DNA of 10,192 nt, taken from positions 1 to 10,192 of the forward strand of contig JAUWMM010000033.1 of the NCBI GenBank assembly GCA_030613145.1, given 5' to 3'. Made by a program: the position numbers and the translations under genes. Origin of the DNA: Desulfobacterales bacterium (GTDB taxonomy: Bacteria; Desulfobacterota; Desulfobacteria; Desulfobacterales; C00003060). The notes beneath the pieces were generated by a model that did not search any database, was not told the origin of the DNA, and was given only the letters and a program-made list of their open reading frames with translations. How positions within the stretch are numbered: position 1 is the first letter of the stretch; each line of letters starts with the position of its first letter. This document shows positions 1 through 6,913 of the stretch, piece by piece.

Positions 1-48
1 CTTGATTCTTGATTCCGGTTTATCCAGTATCCAGCGACCAGTATCCAG
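1..48. repeat. Heptamer tandem repeats downstream of eno
   Basis: Two different 7-bp units occur in tandem. CTTGATT is repeated at 1-7 and 8-14. After a 6-bp spacer, TATCCAG occurs at 21-27, 28-34 and 42-48, with the variant CGACCAG in phase at 35-41. The phase is kept exactly across the degenerate copy. The block lies about 80 bp past the eno stop codon and may continue beyond the left edge. The same 7-bp period with other unit sequences recurs at 3345-3437 and 4431-4780. Function is unknown. Confidence 0.75.
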
Positions 49-85
49 CATCTGTAACAAGTATAAAATGAACAGGTTAAATAAC

Positions 86-123
86 ATAGACAATTTTTTG
101 TCTATATTGTGGCGCTAAGCGCC
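86..123 (-). terminator. Tandem hairpins after eno, probable terminator
   Basis: Reading leftward from the eno stop, the transcript first meets GGCGC-TTA-GCGCC (111-123), only 7 bp past the stop codon. It then meets a perfect 8-bp stem, ATAGACAA/TTGTCTAT, around four A residues (86-105). The first stem is GC-rich but has no immediate U-tract; the second is AU-rich. Together they look like a transcription end or mRNA 3'-protecting structure, but they are not a textbook intrinsic terminator. Confidence 0.45.
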
Positions 124-130
124 TAATCCC

Positions 131-1420
<1,290 letters not shown>

Positions 1421-1483
1421 TCAGTAATAAACACCATCCCCCGGAGCAAGCTCCTTTCCCAGAATGGCCCAGGGCCCAGGGCG

Positions 1484-1520
1484 ATGATCTGATCATAGGG
1501 TTTGCTGTTGACGCTGTCAA
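1484..1520. promoter_or_regulatory. Two 13-bp palindromes over the eno promoter, candidate operator
   Basis: ATGATC-T-GATCAT (1484-1496) is a perfect 6-1-6 palindrome covering the eno -10 box and predicted start site. TTGAC-GCT-GTCAA (1508-1520) is a perfect 5-3-5 palindrome covering the -35 box. Their centres (1490 and 1514) are 24 bp apart, a little over two helical turns. Their position would let a dimeric repressor block eno and also influence argS on the other side. The half-sites differ, so they need not bind the same protein. No regulator is encoded in the window. Confidence 0.4.
1492..1520 (-). promoter_or_regulatory. Sigma70-type promoter for eno
   Basis: On the minus strand a TTGACA box (1515-1520) is followed after exactly 17 bp by TATGAT (1492-1497). 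This is a full-consensus -35 and a 5-of-6 -10 at ideal spacing. Transcription would start near 1485, leaving a leader of about 80 nt before the eno ATG at 1402. The leader contains a short palindrome (GGAGC-AA-GCTCC, 1443-1454) and ends in the GGAGG ribosome binding site. Activity is inferred from sequence only. Confidence 0.75.
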
Positions 1521-1522
1521 TC

Positions 1523-1588
1523 TATAAACCGCATAGCGTTACACATCCGGCTTTGCTCCTTGACTTGGGCCTGAAAACTCGTTAATAG
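1523..1588 (+). promoter_or_regulatory. Weak candidate promoter elements for argS
   Basis: Two possibilities are visible. TATAAA (1523-1528) is a good -10 hexamer with a poor -35 (TTTGCT, 1501-1506) 16 bp upstream; it would overlap the eno promoter. TTGACT (1560-1565) is a good -35, but the hexamer 17 bp later is the poor TAATAG (1583-1588). The second would place the start of transcription at or next to the argS ATG, giving a leaderless message. Neither is convincing alone. Confidence 0.25.
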
Positions 1589-1595
1589 GCATCCT

Positions 1596-3272
1596 ATGAA
1601 GGAAAAACTTAGCTTCATAGTGCGGCATGCCATAGATTCTGCCGTTGCTGCCGGGCATCTTAAACCTATTGATCCTCCCCCATCCATGGTGCTGGAGATT
1701 CCCAAGATTGCGGCCCATGGCGACTTTAGCACAAATATCGCCATGACCATGGCAGCACTTCAAAATAGGGCGCCTAAGGAAATTGCGAGGATCATCATTG
1801 ATCATATTGAGGACCGCGATCATTTGCTCTCAAAGACTGAAGTGGCAGGACCCGGGTTCATCAATTTCTTCATCGCCCTGGACAGGTGGCACGAGGTTCT
1901 TAAGGCCGTGCATCAGGAGGATACAGCCTATGGCACCTCACAGGCAGGTCTTGGGAAAAGGGTACAGATCGAATTTCTAAGCGCCAATCCCACCGGACCT
2001 CTCCATGTGGGCCACGGGCGATGTGCCGCCGTCGGGGACACCCTGGCAGCTATATTGAGCGCAACGGGTTATGAAGTTGAGAAGGAATACTATGTGAACG
2101 ATTCCGGTCGTCAGATTCGCACCCTTGGTGAATCCGTGTTTGTTCGCTATCAGCAGCTTCTCGGAAAAACTATCGATTTGCCGGCAGAGAACTATCAGGG
2201 AAGCTATATCAACGACTTGGCCCGAATACTCCTTGACCAAGAAGGGGAACACTTGCTGGAGTTGCCCGAGGAGGAGGCCGTAACACATTGTGCCAGATTT
2301 GCGGCCATGAAAATTTTTGAAGGGATTCGGGAAGACATAGTCGCCTTTGGCGTCTCCTTTGGCCACTGGTTCAGCGAGCAGTTCCTCTATGACTCAGGCG
2401 CTGTCCAGGCCGTGATTCAAGATCTCAAGAGCCGGGATATCATCTATGAACATGATGGCGCCCTGTGGTTTCGGACCAAAGATTTTGGGGATGAAAAGGA
2501 CCGGGTCGTAGTTCGGGCCAATGGCTTAACCACATACTTTGCCTCAGACATTGCCTATCACAAAAACAAGTTTGACCGAAAGTTCGACCGAATCATTGAT
2601 ATCTGGGGAGCAGACCACCATGGCTACGTTCCTCGCGTGTCAGCTTCGATCCGAGCACTCGGATACGATGGAGACCGGTTTCAGGTCTTTCTCGTTCAAC
2701 TGGTTAATCTCCTTCGAGGCGGCAAGCCAGTAGCCATGTCAACACGGGCCGGCGAATTCGTTACCCTGAGGGAGGTCATAGACGAGGTGGGACGGGATGC
2801 GACACGCTTCCTATTCTTATTGCGCCATTATGAGAGTCCGCTTGACTTTGATCTGGAATTGGCCAAAAAGCAGTCCAACGATAATCCAGTCTACTATGTG
2901 CAATATGTCCATGCGAGGATTTCCAATATTCTCAAGAAGGCCGAAGAACGTGGTTACAAGGACATTGACTGGCACGACGACTTCTCCAAAATATTGACTC
3001 TACCTGAGGAGCTTCAACTAATAAAGCTCATGGCCCGTTACCCGGAGGTCGTGGCCAGGAGCGCCCGCTTGATGGAGCCTCATCGTGTTCCGTTCTACAT
3101 GAAGGAGTTGGCAGCAGCCTTTCACGCCTACTATCACGACCGCAACAAGCACAAGGTGGTAAGTGACGATGCCAAGCTCTCGGCAGCAAGGCTCTACCTT
3201 GTTTCTGCTATCCGGATCATCATAAAGAATGGACTGAGTCTGATGGGCGTGTCTGCACCGGAAACCATGTAG
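1596..3272 (+). CDS. argS: Arginyl-tRNA synthetase
   Basis: Cytosolic class I aminoacyl-tRNA synthetase that charges tRNA-Arg with arginine using ATP. Its 558 residues are a normal bacterial length. The N-terminal arginyl-tRNA synthetase domain (about 1-90) includes the typical HGDFSTNIAM stretch. It is followed by the catalytic Rossmann core opening with EFLSANPTGPLHVGHGR; HVGH (137-140) is the HIGH signature. The second signature is the relaxed form AMSTRAGEFVTL (from residue 380) rather than KMSKS, which is common in ArgRS. The C-terminal DALR anticodon-binding helical domain starts near NPVYYVQYVHARISNI. The ATG at 1596 is the only start after an in-frame TGA eight codons upstream, so the start is firm, yet no clear Shine-Dalgarno sequence precedes it. 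It is the first gene of a rightward series and is divergent from eno. Confidence 0.97.
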   Translation: MKEKLSFIVRHAIDSAVAAGHLKPIDPPPSMVLEIPKIAAHGDFSTNIAMTMAALQNRAPKEIARIIIDHIEDRDHLLSKTEVAGPGFINFFIALDRWHEVLKAVHQEDTAYGTSQAGLGKRVQIEFLSANPTGPLHVGHGRCAAVGDTLAAILSATGYEVEKEYYVNDSGRQIRTLGESVFVRYQQLLGKTIDLPAENYQGSYINDLARILLDQEGEHLLELPEEEAVTHCARFAAMKIFEGIREDIVAFGVSFGHWFSEQFLYDSGAVQAVIQDLKSRDIIYEHDGALWFRTKDFGDEKDRVVVRANGLTTYFASDIAYHKNKFDRKFDRIIDIWGADHHGYVPRVSASIRALGYDGDRFQVFLVQLVNLLRGGKPVAMSTRAGEFVTLREVIDEVGRDATRFLFLLRHYESPLDFDLELAKKQSNDNPVYYVQYVHARISNILKKAEERGYKDIDWHDDFSKILTLPEELQLIKLMARYPEVVARSARLMEPHRVPFYMKELAAAFHAYYHDRNKHKVVSDDAKLSAARLYLVSAIRIIIKNGLSLMGVSAPETM

Positions 3273-3344
3273 GAAGACTGATCGTGGGTGCTTAGTCATG
3301 AAATTGGTGTTTTTTCTGGCAGAAATTCTTTTACCATGAAGTAG

Positions 3345-3437
3345 GAAAGCTGAAAGCTCAAGGCTCATAGCTGAAAGGGAGAGAAGTTAAGAGTCTAAGA
3401 TCTAATTCTTGCTTTCAGCTTTGAGCTTCTCCAGCTT
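3345..3437. repeat. Inverted pair of heptamer repeat clusters (argS-SPOR gap)
   Basis: The left cluster runs in phase from 3345: GAAAGCT, GAAAGCT, CAAGGCT, CATAGCT, GAAAGGG (to 3379). After about 30 bp the complementary sequence appears from about 3410 to 3437, including AGCTTTG (3417-3423) and AGCTTCT (3424-3430). The two clusters can pair as an imperfect hairpin: AGCTGAAAG at 3369-3377 is complementary to CTTTCAGCT at 3412-3420. The right cluster ends 13 bp before the SPOR-protein ATG. The region could cap the argS message or simply be a repeat insertion. Confidence 0.75.
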
Positions 3438-3450
3438 ATCCGGATTCGGT

Positions 3451-4095
3451 ATGAGTCAAAAGCCTTCACAGTCTAAGAAGAAAACTCCGACTAAAAGATC
3501 CCGGTTTGCCCTCCAGCTCACCCGCAAACAGTTCTTTCTTGGGCTGGGCCTTGCCTTTCTTGCGATGGCTTGGATGTTCACCCTTGGTATTTTTGTGGGG
3601 CGCGGCCTTTCTCCAGTCCGTTTCGATGTGCAAAAGCTCAAAAAAGAGCTTATGGCTTTGAAACAGGAGGCACTGAAAAGAGACCAGGCACGCTTCAAAA
3701 TTGAGACAGACAACCTGTCCGAGAACCCGGACCTTGACTTTTACAAAATCCTTACAGATAAGAAGGAAGAGGCCCGCTTTAAGTCTGCCAAAGGTCATGA
3801 GAGGACCGCAAAGTCCCATGTGATACCGATAAAAACCTCTATGGTAAACAAGACGGGAAGGCAGGGGCTTTTGACCATCCAGGTCGCATCGATAAAAAGT
3901 GCCAAGAAGGCCAGGCAGGAGGTAGACCGTCTTAAACGTAAGGGGTATGAGGCATATGACGTAACAGTAAACGTGCCTGGAAAGGGGACCTATCACAGGG
4001 TGCGGGTGGGCCATTTTGAGAATTCCCGCGAGGCCGGACGGGTAGCTGCGAGGCTTAAGCAGGACAAACTTGAAACAATGATTGTGCGGGAATAG
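3451..4095 (+). CDS. Membrane-anchored SPOR-domain protein
   Basis: A 214-residue bitopic inner-membrane protein. A basic cytoplasmic N-terminus (about 1-26, rich in Lys/Arg) is followed by one hydrophobic segment (about 27-50, ending in GIFVGRG). Then come a charged, probably coiled region (about 55-85), a low-complexity linker and a C-terminal SPOR domain (about 138-212, starting LLTIQVASIKSAKKARQEV and containing YHRVRVGHF). SPOR domains bind denuded septal peptidoglycan, and proteins of this shape (FtsN/DedD-like) act in the cell envelope at division; that role is inferred. An in-frame TTG at 3409 would add 14 residues, but these are encoded by the inverted heptamer repeats just upstream, so the ATG at 3451 is preferred. 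No good Shine-Dalgarno sequence is visible. It sits between argS and gatC, with 42 bp to gatC. Confidence 0.88.
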   Translation: MSQKPSQSKKKTPTKRSRFALQLTRKQFFLGLGLAFLAMAWMFTLGIFVGRGLSPVRFDVQKLKKELMALKQEALKRDQARFKIETDNLSENPDLDFYKILTDKKEEARFKSAKGHERTAKSHVIPIKTSMVNKTGRQGLLTIQVASIKSAKKARQEVDRLKRKGYEAYDVTVNVPGKGTYHRVRVGHFENSREAGRVAARLKQDKLETMIVRE

Positions 4096-4137
4096 AGAAA
4101 GGCACTTTAGCTCACTTGGAGACTTGGGGGTATTGTC

Positions 4138-4425
4138 GTGAGAATTTCAAAGGAACTGGTCATACACGTGGCAAAACTTGCCCGGCTGCATTTGGATGAG
4201 GAGGCCATAGAGCTCTATACCAAGCAACTGGGAGACATCCTGACCTATATGGACACCCTTAATAGTGTTGACACCGAGGATGTGCCTCCTACCTCTCATG
4301 CCATTTTCATAAACAATGCGCTTCGCGAGGATGAGGTCAAGGCCTCCATTCCTGTGGGACACGCTTTGGAAAATGCCCCCCAGTCTGAAAAAGGAAGTTT
4401 TGTTGTTCCAAAAGTAATCGGATAA
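4138..4425 (+). CDS. gatC: Glu-tRNA(Gln)/Asp-tRNA(Asn) amidotransferase subunit C
   Basis: Small subunit of the GatCAB complex, which converts misacylated Glu-tRNA(Gln) and/or Asp-tRNA(Asn) to the correct amide form. GatC wraps around the GatA-GatB interface and stabilises GatA. The 95 residues are typical. Characteristic stretches are ISKELVIHVAKLARLHLDEEAIE at the N-terminus, the LGDILTYMDTLNSVDTEDVPPTSHA centre, and the C-terminal REDEV...NAPQSEKGSFVVPKVIG. The start is GTG at 4138, with a G-rich ribosome binding site (GGGGG at 4126-4130) 7 bp upstream. It is followed not directly by gatA but by a 366-bp gap full of repeats. gatB is not in the window and must be elsewhere. Confidence 0.96.
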   Translation: MRISKELVIHVAKLARLHLDEEAIELYTKQLGDILTYMDTLNSVDTEDVPPTSHAIFINNALREDEVKASIPVGHALENAPQSEKGSFVVPKVIG

Positions 4426-4430
4426 CCGTG

Positions 4431-4458
4431 TCCGTTGACCGTTGTCGGTTGTCTGTTG
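4431..4458 (+). repeat. Left heptamer cluster of the gatC-gatA gap
   Basis: Four units follow each other in exact phase five bases after the gatC stop codon: TCCGTTG, ACCGTTG, TCGGTTG, TCTGTTG. GTTG or TTG is constant and the first bases vary. Related units appear in the opposite orientation at 4753-4780. Confidence 0.8.
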
Positions 4459-4511
4459 TTAAGAGAATAAGCAAATGCAAGAGGAAACGATAAGCGCCTA
4501 TATTAGTTCGC

Positions 4512-4543
4512 GCCCATCCACAAATCGTAAAAATTCAATGGGC
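4512..4543. repeat. Short inverted repeat inside the gatC-gatA gap (left)
   Basis: GCCCAT (4512-4517) and ATGGGC (4538-4543) form a perfect 6-bp stem around a 20-nt loop. A second structure of identical geometry but different sequence lies at 4718-4749, on the other side of the central palindrome. Confidence 0.35.
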
Positions 4544-4553
4544 ACAAGCGTAA

Positions 4554-4693
4554 GTTTCCAATTCAGAAATGAGCAGTTTTCCGCAAGGTCAAGGAAAACA
4601 AGGGGTTGCGCGGAGGCGTACCGAGGTACGTCGCACAAGCAACCCACAGTTTGACACCGAGATTGCGGAAAAGGGCCATTTATGAATGGAAAC
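4554..4693. repeat. 140-bp fold-back palindrome between gatC and gatA
   Basis: The two 70-bp halves are reverse complements with a few mismatches and one-base slips, centred at 4623.5. Matching pieces, from outside in, are GTTTCC (4554-4559) with GGAAAC (4688-4693), TTTTCCGCAA (4577-4586) with TTGCGGAAAA (4663-4672), GGGTTGC (4603-4609) with GCAACCC (4639-4645), and CGTACC (4617-4622) with GGTACG (4625-4630). The loop is only 2-4 nt. It contains no open reading frame of note. Transcribed between gatC and gatA it would fold into one long stem-loop. It may be a non-autonomous (MITE- or REP-like) element or a structured RNA; sequence alone cannot decide. Confidence 0.85.
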
Positions 4694-4717
4694 TAGTTCA
4701 ATCGACAAGAAGCTTAC

Positions 4718-4749
4718 TCGGCCAGATCAGCTATGACTATCACGGCCGA
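4718..4749. repeat. Short inverted repeat inside the gatC-gatA gap (right)
   Basis: TCGGCC (4718-4723) and GGCCGA (4744-4749) form a perfect 6-bp stem around a 20-nt loop, the same 6-20-6 geometry as the structure at 4512-4543. Confidence 0.35.
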
Positions 4750-4752
4750 AAA

Positions 4753-4780
4753 CTACTGACTACTGACAACAAACAACGGG
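4753..4780 (-). repeat. Right heptamer cluster of the gatC-gatA gap, inverted
   Basis: On the plus strand the units are CTACTGA, CTACTGA, CAACAAA, CAACGGG. Read on the minus strand they become CCCGTTG, TTTGTTG, TCAGTAG, TCAGTAG, of which the first two match the GTTG units at 4431-4458. The two clusters therefore face each other and bracket the whole gap. The cluster ends 11 bp before the gatA ATG, leaving little room for a ribosome binding site. Confidence 0.75.
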
Positions 4781-4791
4781 CGTGACTAAAG

Positions 4792-6249
4792 ATGGATCTG
4801 TGGCGATTAACCATACACGAAGCCTATGAACTCCTTACAAGGGGAGAGATCACTTCTGTTGAGCTTACCTCTTCGGTTTTTGATCGCATAGGACAGGTTG
4901 ATAATAGGACCGGAGCCTATATAACGTTGGTCAAGGACCAGGCCATGGCTGAAGCTGAAGCAGCAGACGATGTGATCAGGCAGGGTAAAGGTGGGCCGCT
5001 CACAGGGGTGCCTATAGCCATCAAAGACGTTCTCTGCACAGAAGGGATTAGAACTACCTGTGGATCCAAGATATTGGAAAACTTTATCCCACCGTACAGC
5101 AGCACGGTCGTAAACAAACTCAAGAATGCCCACGCGGTCATTGTCGGGAAAACCAATATGGATGAATTCGCGATGGGTTCCTCCACCGAACATTCAGCCT
5201 TGAAGGTAACCCGGAACCCGTGGGATTTGACACGTATTCCGGGAGGCTCCAGCGGGGGCTCCGCAGCAGCCGTAGCTGCTGATGAATGCATTGGGGCGAT
5301 AGGCACCGACACAGGAGGCTCCATACGACAGCCAGCTTCTCATTGTGGCGTAGTGGGCCTAAAACCCACCTATGGCGGCGTGTCGCGTTTTGGCCTTGTC
5401 GCCTTTGCCTCCTCCCTTGACCAGATAGGCCCCATCGCCAAAGACGTGACCGATTGTGCGATCCTTATGAATGAAATATGTGGCTATGATCCAAATGACT
5501 CAACATCCGTGCCACGGGATGTGCCGGACTATACCATGGCATTGCAAGCAGGCATTAAGGGGGTTGTGGTTGGCATACCCAAAGAGTATTTTGCCGGAGG
5601 TCTGGATGACGATGTTGCGCAAGCTGTTAATGCTGCGATTAAGGTGATTGAGGGCCTTGGGGCAACCTGCAAGTCTGTCTCGCTTCCCCATACACAATAT
5701 GCCGTGGCAGTATATTATTTGATCGCTCCTGCCGAGGCGAGCTCAAATCTTGCCCGGTACGATGGTGTGAGATACGGTTTTCGGGACAAGGAAGCCGAAG
5801 AGTTGATCCAAATGTACAGTGATACCCGGACAAAAGGATTTGGCTCTGAAGTTCAGCGAAGGATTATCATCGGCACTTATGCCCTGTCGGCAGGATATTA
5901 TGATGCTTACTACGGGAAGGCCTCCCAGGTTAGAACCCTGATTGTGCAGGACTTCAATCATGCCTTTCAAGCCTGTGATGTATTGCTTGCGCCTGTGGCC
6001 CCCACACCCGCCTTTAGGCTTGGAGAGAAATTGGACGATCCCCTTGCCATGTATCTGTCAGACATCTTTACCCTGCCTGCCAGCTTGGCTGGAATAGCCG
6101 GAATCTCAGTGCCGTGCGGATTCAGCAAGGATGGGCTTCCGATTGGCTTACAGATCTTGAGCAAGCATTTTGATGAGGAAAAGCTCATCAGAGTGGCATA
6201 CAATTTTGAACAGGCAACTGATTTTCATACCAATAAACCCAACCTATGA
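4792..6249 (+). CDS. gatA: Glu-tRNA(Gln)/Asp-tRNA(Asn) amidotransferase subunit A
   Basis: Glutaminase subunit of GatCAB. It releases ammonia from glutamine (or asparagine) and channels it to GatB, which amidates the tRNA-bound Glu or Asp. At 485 residues it is full length for the amidase-signature family. The Ser-cisSer-Lys triad is complete: Lys78 in GVPIAIKDV, the cis-Ser at 153 in [10 protein letters not shown], and the nucleophile Ser177 in [12 protein letters not shown]; each is one less than the S. aureus numbering. Further landmarks are [13 protein letters not shown] (119-131) and a C-terminal AGISVPCGF...GLPIGLQI stretch. The ATG at 4792 fits the family N-terminus ([10 protein letters not shown]). 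Only a weak AAAG precedes it, because repeat DNA abuts the gene. Distance from gatC (366 bp) is unusually large. Confidence 0.97.
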   Translation: MDLWRLTIHEAYELLTRGEITSVELTSSVFDRIGQVDNRTGAYITLVKDQAMAEAEAADDVIRQGKGGPLTGVPIAIKDVLCTEGIRTTCGSKILENFIPPYSSTVVNKLKNAHAVIVGKTNMDEFAMGSSTEHSALKVTRNPWDLTRIPGGSSGGSAAAVAADECIGAIGTDTGGSIRQPASHCGVVGLKPTYGGVSRFGLVAFASSLDQIGPIAKDVTDCAILMNEICGYDPNDSTSVPRDVPDYTMALQAGIKGVVVGIPKEYFAGGLDDDVAQAVNAAIKVIEGLGATCKSVSLPHTQYAVAVYYLIAPAEASSNLARYDGVRYGFRDKEAEELIQMYSDTRTKGFGSEVQRRIIIGTYALSAGYYDAYYGKASQVRTLIVQDFNHAFQACDVLLAPVAPTPAFRLGEKLDDPLAMYLSDIFTLPASLAGIAGISVPCGFSKDGLPIGLQILSKHFDEEKLIRVAYNFEQATDFHTNKPNL

Positions 6250-6316
6250 TCTGACACTAGTCATTGGTTCCGTGCATTGTAGACACACAAGTCAAACTAC
6301 AGAAAGGCAGGATAAT

Positions 6317-6499
6317 ATGAGCATTCAACCCGAAGGGGAAGACTTAAGAAAAGCAACAAGGTGGATATCAGATGAGCGGCTCAATAACCCGAAGGCAAGT
6401 CTGAGCGATTTGATCGAGCAGGCAGGTGTCAAATTTGATTTATCACCGCAGGATGCCGAATTTCTTACGCACTTTTATTCCAATAAGGACAAAGGGTAA
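6317..6499 (+). CDS. Small hypothetical protein downstream of gatA
   Basis: A 60-residue, hydrophilic, soluble-looking protein with no signal peptide or membrane segment. It begins MSIQPEGEDLRKATRWISDERLNNP. The core (about 10-52) looks like two or three helices and ends SPQDAEFLTHFY. The ATG at 6317 is preceded by a plausible ribosome binding site (GGCAGGA at 6307-6313). The same frame is open further upstream into gatA, but that extension overlaps gatA and is not credible. I do not assign it to a named family. The composition and the Shine-Dalgarno sequence argue that it is real, and similar short proteins of the form LRKA.RWI...NP.ASL..LI..A...FDLSP are what I would expect in related genomes. 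Co-transcription with gatA, 67 bp upstream, is likely. Confidence 0.72.
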   Translation: MSIQPEGEDLRKATRWISDERLNNPKASLSDLIEQAGVKFDLSPQDAEFLTHFYSNKDKG

Positions 6500-6523
6500 C
6501 CGTTCAGGAAGCCCTTATTATCT

Positions 6524-6547
6524 CTCGTAGAGGAAACAGCTTACGAG
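6524..6547. repeat. Short hairpin after the 60-residue ORF
   Basis: CTCGTA (6524-6529) and TACGAG (6542-6547) make a perfect 6-bp stem with a 12-nt loop, 25 bp after the stop codon. There is no following T-run, so it is not a standard intrinsic terminator. It marks the start of a 414-bp non-coding gap (6500-6913) occupied by the palindrome at 6567-6762 and the hairpin at 6768-6796. The remainder, 6797-6913, shows no gene or clear promoter. Confidence 0.35.
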
Positions 6548-6566
6548 TGTCTGAGGACCGTCCTGA

Positions 6567-6762
6567 CGGACCTAAGGGCTCGCGCAAGAATAACTTGGCA
6601 GAATTGGCGCTCAGATTTGGGTTAGATTTGGTCGACCCGATTGAGCAAAACCGCAGGAATAGCAGGCTATTTCGAGGATTTTGCGAATGAGTATCGGCCA
6701 AAGGTAGCCTGTAGCTGGGAGGCCAAAATGGTAAGGGGTTTTTGCGCGAGCCCTAAGGACCG
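6567..6762. repeat. 196-bp imperfect palindrome between the 60-residue ORF and mutL
   Basis: Two 98-bp arms are reverse complements about a centre at 6664.5. The best-preserved parts are the outer ends, GGGCTCGCGCAA (6576-6587) with TTGCGCGAGCCC (6742-6753), and the centre, AATAGC (6658-6663) with GCTATT (6666-6671). TTTGG-CGA (6627-6635) with TCG-CCAAA (6694-6702) also matches. Counted by eye without gaps, about 60% of positions pair, far above the 25% expected by chance, so this is an old, decayed palindrome. It shares no obvious sequence with the palindrome at 4554-4693. Open frames crossing it look spurious. No transposase or clean target-site duplication is visible. Confidence 0.75.
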
Positions 6763-6767
6763 CTTCG

Positions 6768-6796
6768 CTTAAGGATCGGCCCCCCCGGGCCTTAAG
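6768..6796. repeat. GC-rich hairpin upstream of mutL
   Basis: CTTAA (6768-6772) and TTAAG (6792-6796) flank a second stem, GGCCC (6778-6782) with GGGCC (6787-6791), closing on a CCCC loop. A 5-base bulge separates the two stems on the left side. CTTAAG recurs again near 6833. A T-run lies about 14 bp further on, too far for a standard intrinsic terminator on the plus strand. Confidence 0.45.
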
Positions 6797-6913
6797 GTTG
6801 GAAGCAGAACATTTTTTAGCTTTTGCCTTAAGTGAAACGTTCCTCAAGCGAGGTGGTCCTCCAACATTTATGAGTGGCAAGAGAACACTAAACCCGTAAT
6901 TAGATGTACTATT

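Noticed and set aside
1977..2366. 129-codon open frame antisense to argS
   Set aside because: It is the shadow of highly conserved ArgRS coding sequence, with no coding signal of its own.
3466..4014. 182-codon open frame antisense to the SPOR gene
   Set aside because: The plus-strand frame encodes a recognisable membrane anchor and SPOR domain; the antisense product shows no family features.
4431..4780. CRISPR array in the gatC-gatA gap
   Set aside because: The repeats are 7 bp, contiguous and degenerate, with no regularly spaced unique spacers and no cas genes.
6170..6316. Extended N-terminus for the 60-residue ORF
   Set aside because: It would overlap the conserved end of gatA by 80 bp in another frame; the ATG at 6317 has its own ribosome binding site.
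6504..6880. Two leftward open frames (65 and 89 codons) across the palindrome upstream of mutL
   Set aside because: They have biased, low-complexity composition, lie on palindromic repeat DNA and have no good start signal. Repeats of this kind commonly generate spurious frames.
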